Source of the DNA: Chitinophagaceae bacterium
Lineage (GTDB): Bacteria > Bacteroidota > Bacteroidia > Chitinophagales > Chitinophagaceae
Direction: 5' to 3'
Assembly: GCA_947447815.1 (NCBI GenBank)
Contig: CANFLJ010000067.1
Coordinates: 1 to 8,620, forward strand
Length of the DNA: 8,620 nucleotides
The translations under genes and the position numbers were made by a program. The notes beneath the pieces are model-generated. The model did no database searches and was not told the origin of the DNA. It saw nothing but the letters and a program-made list of their open reading frames with translations. Position 1 is the first letter of the stretch; every line of letters begins with the position of its first letter. This document shows, one piece after another, positions 5,346 through 8,620 of this stretch.

Positions 5346-6368
5346 TTATTTCTTTTCAGCAAGCTTCAGTTCCCAGTTCCAGGCAGTACGCATCATTTCG
5401 GTAATGTCGTACTTTATTTCCCAGCCTAGTTCCTTTACGGCTAATTCATTGTTAGCATAGATAGAAATCACATCACCTGCTCTTCGTGGAGATATTTTGT
5501 AGTTTAATTTAACCCCAGAGATAGCTTCAAATGTATTGATGGCTTCCAATACCGTAACGCCATTGCCAGAACCTAAATTAAAGATATCGCACTTGCTTTT
5601 TTGTTTGTTATTTATCAGGTATTGCAATGCCAGTGTGTGGGCATTTGCTACATCGCATACATGTATATAGTCTCTTACACAGCTACCGTCTCGGGTAGGA
5701 TAATCAGAACCAAAAACGTTCATTTCAGGCAACTTGCCTATAGCTGTCTGGGTAATAACAGGAACCAGATTCAGCGGTTTACCTAAAGGAAGTTCTCCAA
5801 TCAATCCTGAAGGATGTGCACCAACAGGGTTGAAGTATCGTAGAAGAATAGCATTTGCATTCTCCGTAAAAGTAAAGTCCTGAATAATTCTTTCCCCCAT
5901 TTGTTTAGTAGCACCATAAGGCGATTCTGCAGGCTTGGTAGGAGTAGCTTCTGTAACAGGAATATGGTCGGGATTCCCATACACTGTACAAGAAGAGGAG
6001 AATACAAAATAAGGTATCTTATACTGCTTTACACACTTCAGTAAATTAATAAGCGAGAACAGATTATTCTCGAAGTATTCGTTGGGTTTAGCTACCGATT
6101 CACCTACTGCTTTAAAGGCAGCAAAATGAATAATACCAACTATGTCAGGGTGATTAATAAATAGAGATTCAGTATCGGAAAAGCTTTTTAAATCTTTAGT
6201 GTAATTGATTACTTTCTTTCCGGTAATCTTTTCAATACCATCCAGCACATCAATTGTAGAGTTTGAATTGTTATCTACTGAAACAACATCAAATCCATTC
6301 TCCATTAAATCAATAATAGTGTGTGAACCTATAAAGCCGCAGCCTCCCGTAACTAATATCTTACTCAT
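5346..6368 (-). CDS. galE: UDP-glucose 4-epimerase
   Basis: Interconverts UDP-glucose and UDP-galactose with tightly bound NAD, serving galactose use and surface-glycan synthesis. A 340-residue extended short-chain dehydrogenase/reductase of the usual GalE length (about 338-345). The Rossmann motif is TGGCGFIG (7-14) with G8, G11 and G14; VDNNSNS (31-37) follows strand 2; HFAAFKAVGES is 81-91; FSSSCTVYG (123-131) supplies the catalytic Ser/Thr (S126); SPYGATK (149-155) holds Y151 and K155. LLRYFNPVGAHPSG, the RDYIHVCDVA block and SPRRAGD (293-299) complete the substrate site. I303 occupies the position of E. coli Tyr299 / human Cys307, a residue linked to acceptance of N-acetylated sugars. 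The ATG at 6368 starts directly at the first strand. It stands alone: the next gene upstream on its strand (PiT) ends 152 nt away, and the operon facing it is convergent. Confidence 0.95.
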   Translation of the reverse strand: MSKILVTGGCGFIGSHTIIDLMENGFDVVSVDNNSNSTIDVLDGIEKITGKKVINYTKDLKSFSDTESLFINHPDIVGIIHFAAFKAVGESVAKPNEYFENNLFSLINLLKCVKQYKIPYFVFSSSCTVYGNPDHIPVTEATPTKPAESPYGATKQMGERIIQDFTFTENANAILLRYFNPVGAHPSGLIGELPLGKPLNLVPVITQTAIGKLPEMNVFGSDYPTRDGSCVRDYIHVCDVANAHTLALQYLINNKQKSKCDIFNLGSGNGVTVLEAINTFEAISGVKLNYKISPRRAGDVISIYANNELAVKELGWEIKYDITEMMRTAWNWELKLAEKK

Positions 6369-6383
6369 ATTGAGTGCAATATT

Positions 6384-6420
6384 AAAACGTTTTGTTGAAC
6401 GTTTGAAGAATGAAACAAAA
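6384..6420 (-). repeat. Inverted and direct repeats in the galE leader
   Basis: A perfect palindrome, AAAACGTTTT (6384-6393), overlaps a direct pair of AACGTT (6386-6391 and 6398-6403, 12 nt apart). TTTTGTT (6390-6396) and AACAAAA (6414-6420) form a 7-bp inverted repeat enclosing GTTT/AAAC. All lie 16-52 nt upstream of the galE ATG. They could be an operator or a leader hairpin; neither is shown. The rest of the 6369-6520 spacer has no gene and no convincing TAnnTTTG promoter. Confidence 0.35.
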
Positions 6421-6520
6421 TATAATAATCGAAATCGGTTACGTAACAGTTTAGTACCCTATTGTCTTTAAACAAGTAGAAGTGCTTTTTAGCCTCGATT
6501 TTACTATAAAAGGAATAAGC

Positions 6521-7561
6521 TTAGATGAATAGCTTTATACCATAATAAAACAAGGCAGCAAGTACTGCGGATACTGGAATAGTAAGTATCCAGGCCCACA
6601 ATAAATTGATGGTAACACCCCATCTTACGGCACTTAAACGTTTGGTAGCACCTACCCCAATAATAGCACCAGTAATAGTATGGGTAGTAGATACAGGAAT
6701 ACCAAGATGTTCGGTTATGTATAAAGTAATAGCACCTGCAGTATCGGCACTTACCCCTTCCAGAGGAGTGATTTTAGTAATCTTGGTACCCATTGTCTTT
6801 ACAATCTTCCAACCACCACTTAAGGTACCTAAACCGATACATAAGAAACTGGTAAAAGGAACCCAGTAATAATGAGCCACAAAATCATTGAAAGTAAGAA
6901 TATTGCCTTTGCTTTTTTCGTAATAGATAATAGCAGCACCTATAATACCCATAACTTTTTGGGCATCATTACCACCATGACCAAGACTTAAAGCTGCAGA
7001 AGCTACCAGTTGAAATTTCTTAAACTTGGTTTCAGCCTTATATGGATTTGATTTTTTAAATAAATGGACTATAAGTATGGTAATTACGAAGGCCACAAAC
7101 ATACCAATTAAAGGAGCCGCAAGAATAAACAAGAATGTAGGAACTACTTTAGCATAATTTACTACATCTACCCCATGTTGCGAGAAACCATGAGCATAAG
7201 CAATAGCGGCACCCATAAAGCCTCCCAATAAAGTATGAGAAGAACTGGAAGGAATGCCAAACCACCATGTAGTAAGGTTCCAGCAAATAGCGGCAAATAA
7301 ACCTGCCAGAATTACCTCCAGATTAATAAAGTTTTCATTAACTGATTTAGCGATGGTGTTACCAATTTTAAACTCTCCAATTATATAAGCAGAAATGAAG
7401 AATGCAGCAAAATTGAAAAAGGCTGCCCATACTACTGCCTGAAAAGGGGTAAGTACTTTTGTAGAGACAATATTTGCGATTGAATTTGCAGCATCGTGAA
7501 ATCCATTGATATAATCGAAAATAAAGGCAAGTGCAATTATCAGAATCAAGATTGGCGTCAT
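6521..7561 (-). CDS. PiT-family inorganic phosphate transporter
   Basis: An integral inner-membrane, cation-coupled (usually H+) low-affinity phosphate permease of the PiT family (PF01384), here 346 residues. It shows the family's internal duplication. Repeat one has GFHDAANSIAN (20-30) and GIPSSSSHTLLGG (102-114); repeat two has GHGGNDAQKVMG (194-205) and GIPVSTTHTITGA (287-299). These are the paired phosphate- and cation-site signatures, including D23/N26 and N198/D199. Hydrophobic segments run throughout (for example 4-19, 44-62, 83-100, 139-167, 233-250, 317-340), with a short basic loop at about 168-183 between the halves. Shorter than E. coli PitA (499) but normal for PiTs that pair with a DUF47 protein. 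It lies 45 nt downstream of the DUF47 gene, the standard two-gene arrangement. Confidence 0.94.
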   Translation of the reverse strand: MTPILILIIALAFIFDYINGFHDAANSIANIVSTKVLTPFQAVVWAAFFNFAAFFISAYIIGEFKIGNTIAKSVNENFINLEVILAGLFAAICWNLTTWWFGIPSSSSHTLLGGFMGAAIAYAHGFSQHGVDVVNYAKVVPTFLFILAAPLIGMFVAFVITILIVHLFKKSNPYKAETKFKKFQLVASAALSLGHGGNDAQKVMGIIGAAIIYYEKSKGNILTFNDFVAHYYWVPFTSFLCIGLGTLSGGWKIVKTMGTKITKITPLEGVSADTAGAITLYITEHLGIPVSTTHTITGAIIGVGATKRLSAVRWGVTINLLWAWILTIPVSAVLAALFYYGIKLFI

Positions 7562-7585
7562 AAAAAATCAGAATAGATGAAGTAA

Positions 7586-7605
7586 TAAAAGAATGATTTC
7601 TTTTA
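7586..7605 (-). repeat. AT-rich hairpin between the DUF47 and PiT genes
   Basis: AAAAGAA (7587-7593) and TTCTTTT (7598-7604) are perfectly complementary around a 4-nt loop, extended to 8 bp by T7586-A7605. It begins just after the DUF47 stop. With only one G-C pair it is a poor terminator. It might tune expression of the transporter relative to its partner or mark an RNA processing site; this is inference. Confidence 0.4.
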
Positions 7606-7606
7606 A

Positions 7607-8254
7607 TTAAGCATATTTAATGATGATAGATTCTATCACATTAGCGGCATCTTCGCATCTGTCAGTTGCATTTTCCATTACCTGATAGATTTCTCTTTTC
7701 TTGATTACTTCTTTGAAATCATTCTCATGCTGGAAAAGCATTTCAATACTCATATCAAAAACGTCATCAGCCTGGTTTTCAAGACTATTTACACGTACCA
7801 TTGCTTCGGTCATTTTGCGAAGTTCTTTCATATCGCGTAAACAATATACAATACCTTTTATCTCATGACATCCCTGATCTATCAAATCGGCTAATTTCTT
7901 AATACCTGTGTCATTAGGATTGATATTATAAAATATCATCTTTTTTGCAGAAGAGAAAATATAATCTGCAATATCATCCAGAGAAGTAGCCAGATAGTGA
8001 ATGTCTTCTCTGTCGAATGGGGTAATAAAGTTTCTGCTTAGTTCGGTGAAAATTTTATGGGTCTGATCGTCATTCTTATGCTCAAAATCCTCAATTTGTT
8101 TAGCTATAAAGTTTCTTTTATCAGAATCGGGTTCTGCAACCATTGCTTTCAGAAGCCTTCCCATTTCTTCTAAATTATCAGCTACTTGTTCGAATAGTTC
8201 ATAAAATACTTTGTTTTTTGGCATGAACAATCTTCCGAAGTTATTTAAACCCAT
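7607..8254 (-). CDS. DUF47 / PhoU-like phosphate transport accessory protein
   Basis: A 215-residue all-helical cytosolic protein of the DUF47 family (PF01865), distantly PhoU-like. Such proteins are nearly always encoded beside a PiT permease and are thought to regulate or assist it. Acidic metal-binding-type motifs lie in the expected order: IEDFEHKNDD (54-63), FDREDIHYL (80-88) followed by SLDDIADYIF (91-100), NSLENQADDVFD (156-167), and MENATDRCEDAANVIE (193-208). Together these form the two E/D-x-x-x-D pairs of the PhoU-type three-helix bundles. The N-terminal FGRLFMPKNKVFYELFEQ (6-23) is the usual DUF47 opening, which supports the ATG at 8254 over the Met at residue 11. First gene of a leftward pair with the PiT transporter. 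A promoter-like sequence ends about 24 nt upstream. Confidence 0.92.
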   Translation of the reverse strand: MGLNNFGRLFMPKNKVFYELFEQVADNLEEMGRLLKAMVAEPDSDKRNFIAKQIEDFEHKNDDQTHKIFTELSRNFITPFDREDIHYLATSLDDIADYIFSSAKKMIFYNINPNDTGIKKLADLIDQGCHEIKGIVYCLRDMKELRKMTEAMVRVNSLENQADDVFDMSIEMLFQHENDFKEVIKKREIYQVMENATDRCEDAANVIESIIIKYA

Positions 8255-8277
8255 AATAAATATAGTTTTTGAACCTG

Positions 8278-8308
8278 CAAATGTAGTTGCTGCAATAGAG
8301 AAAGGAAA
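8278..8308 (-). promoter_or_regulatory. Candidate Bacteroidota-type promoter for DUF47-PiT
   Basis: On the minus strand TACATTTG (8285-8278) matches the -7 consensus TAnnTTTG exactly, and TTTC (8308-8305) lies 19 nt upstream, one mismatch from the -33 TTTG. Transcription would begin near 8272, giving a leader of about 18 nt. An AT-rich stretch (8317-8340) with the palindrome TTAATATTAA (8322-8331) lies just upstream and could act as an UP-like or curved region. Confidence 0.5.
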
Positions 8309-8370
8309 TCTGCTAAAAGAATTAATATTAAATTAATATTGGATAATGCTCTCCAGTGTGTGGGAAATAA

Positions 8371-8402
8371 AAAGAGTCAGATAAACTAACATCTGACTCT
8401 TT
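8371..8402 (-). terminator. Intrinsic terminator of the tRNA-Ser gene
   Basis: A perfect 12-bp stem, AAAGAGTCAGAT (8371-8382) with ATCTGACTCTTT (8391-8402), and an 8-nt loop. On the minus strand it is followed by TTTTATTT. The stem begins at the base right after the encoded CCA, so the tRNA is ended at once and insulated from the DUF47 promoter downstream. Confidence 0.88.
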
Positions 8403-8490
<88 letters not shown>

Positions 8491-8495
8491 AGGTG

Positions 8496-8527
8496 CAAAA
8501 TAATGGTCTGAAAGCTACTCTCCCAAA
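8496..8527 (-). promoter_or_regulatory. Candidate promoter of tRNA-Ser
   Basis: On the minus strand TTTG (8527-8524) lies 20 nt before TTATTTTG (8503-8496), one mismatch from TAnnTTTG. The tRNA 5' end is only 5 nt further on (8490), so the primary transcript would have almost no leader. Confidence 0.45.
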
Positions 8528-8559
8528 TAAATTTATGCAAAAACGAAAAAAATATTTAT

Positions 8560-8620
8560 TTACATGTCTTCCAGTATCTTTTTATAGCTGGTAATGATCC
8601 CTTTAATGAGTGAGGAAGAG
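8560..8620 (-). CDS. Possible C-terminal end of an unidentified leftward gene
   Basis: On the minus strand one frame is open from the window edge to a TAA at 8562-8560, encoding 19 residues ending SYKKILEDM. The composition (a hydrophobic patch, then a charged amphipathic helix end) looks protein-like, and a gene ending here would leave about 70 nt before the tRNA, but 19 codons are too few to identify a family or to rule out chance. No terminator is obvious between its stop and the tRNA promoter. Confidence 0.35.
   Translation of the reverse strand, partial: SSSLIKGIITSYKKILEDM

Noticed and set aside
5801..6007. 68-codon minus-strand open frame inside galE
   Set aside because: An alternative frame of galE, whose product is full length and uninterrupted.
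6205..6471. 88-codon plus-strand open frame across the start of galE
   Set aside because: Mostly antisense to the NAD-binding part of galE; no domain.
6511..6541. Imperfect hairpin (ATAAAGCT / AGCTTAT) at the end of the PiT gene as a terminator
   Set aside because: A short stem with a bulge, few G-C pairs and only a weak following T-run; not convincing.
6606..6869. 87-codon plus-strand open frame inside the PiT gene
   Set aside because: Its hydrophobic composition is expected from the antisense of a membrane protein; no independent support.

Overview
This 8.6 kb window looks like chromosomal core DNA from a low-GC member of the Bacteroidota, probably near Chitinophagia/Sphingobacteriia. The reasons are: (i) a DAHP synthase with a C-terminal chorismate mutase domain, clustered with aroB-aroA-aroC; (ii) start codons with AT-rich leaders and no good Shine-Dalgarno; (iii) promoter-like TTTG/TTTC ... 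TAnnTTTG pairs of the Bacteroidota type; (iv) intergenic DNA built of short heptamer or octamer repeats. The genus cannot be read from the window.

Layout. Bases 1-4418 (+) hold four tightly packed shikimate-pathway genes: the 3' part of the DAHP synthase/chorismate mutase gene (its start lies left of the window), aroB, aroA and aroC, with gaps of 8, 9 and 3 nt. They give the entry step, the cyclisation step and the last two steps to chorismate; the mutase domain then takes chorismate to prephenate. Bases 4419-5274 (+) hold two small genes, a DUF952 protein and a DUF77/thiamine-binding-like protein, separated by unusual repeat-rich spacers. A strong hairpin at 5294-5328 ends this rightward block, facing galE.

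Bases 5346-8254 (-) hold galE (UDP-glucose 4-epimerase) and, separately, a phosphate-uptake pair: a DUF47/PhoU-like protein followed by a PiT-family transporter. A promoter-like sequence precedes the DUF47 gene. At 8403-8490 (-) is a complete tRNA-Ser(UGA) with encoded CCA, its own promoter-like sequence and a perfect-stem terminator. The last ~60 bases may hold the C-terminal end of another leftward gene.

No defence system, phage, transposon, CRISPR array or new multi-gene system is visible. The unexplained signal is repetitive DNA. First, aroA carries what look like two in-frame copies of a small C-rich/G-rich element, in the same reading frame and both read as N-S-P. Second, the spacers around the two small genes are arrays of 7- or 8-nt units; two of them begin inside the stop codon of the gene before, and two related T-rich arrays end at the same place relative to the next ATG. 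All gene gaps are below 160 bases.
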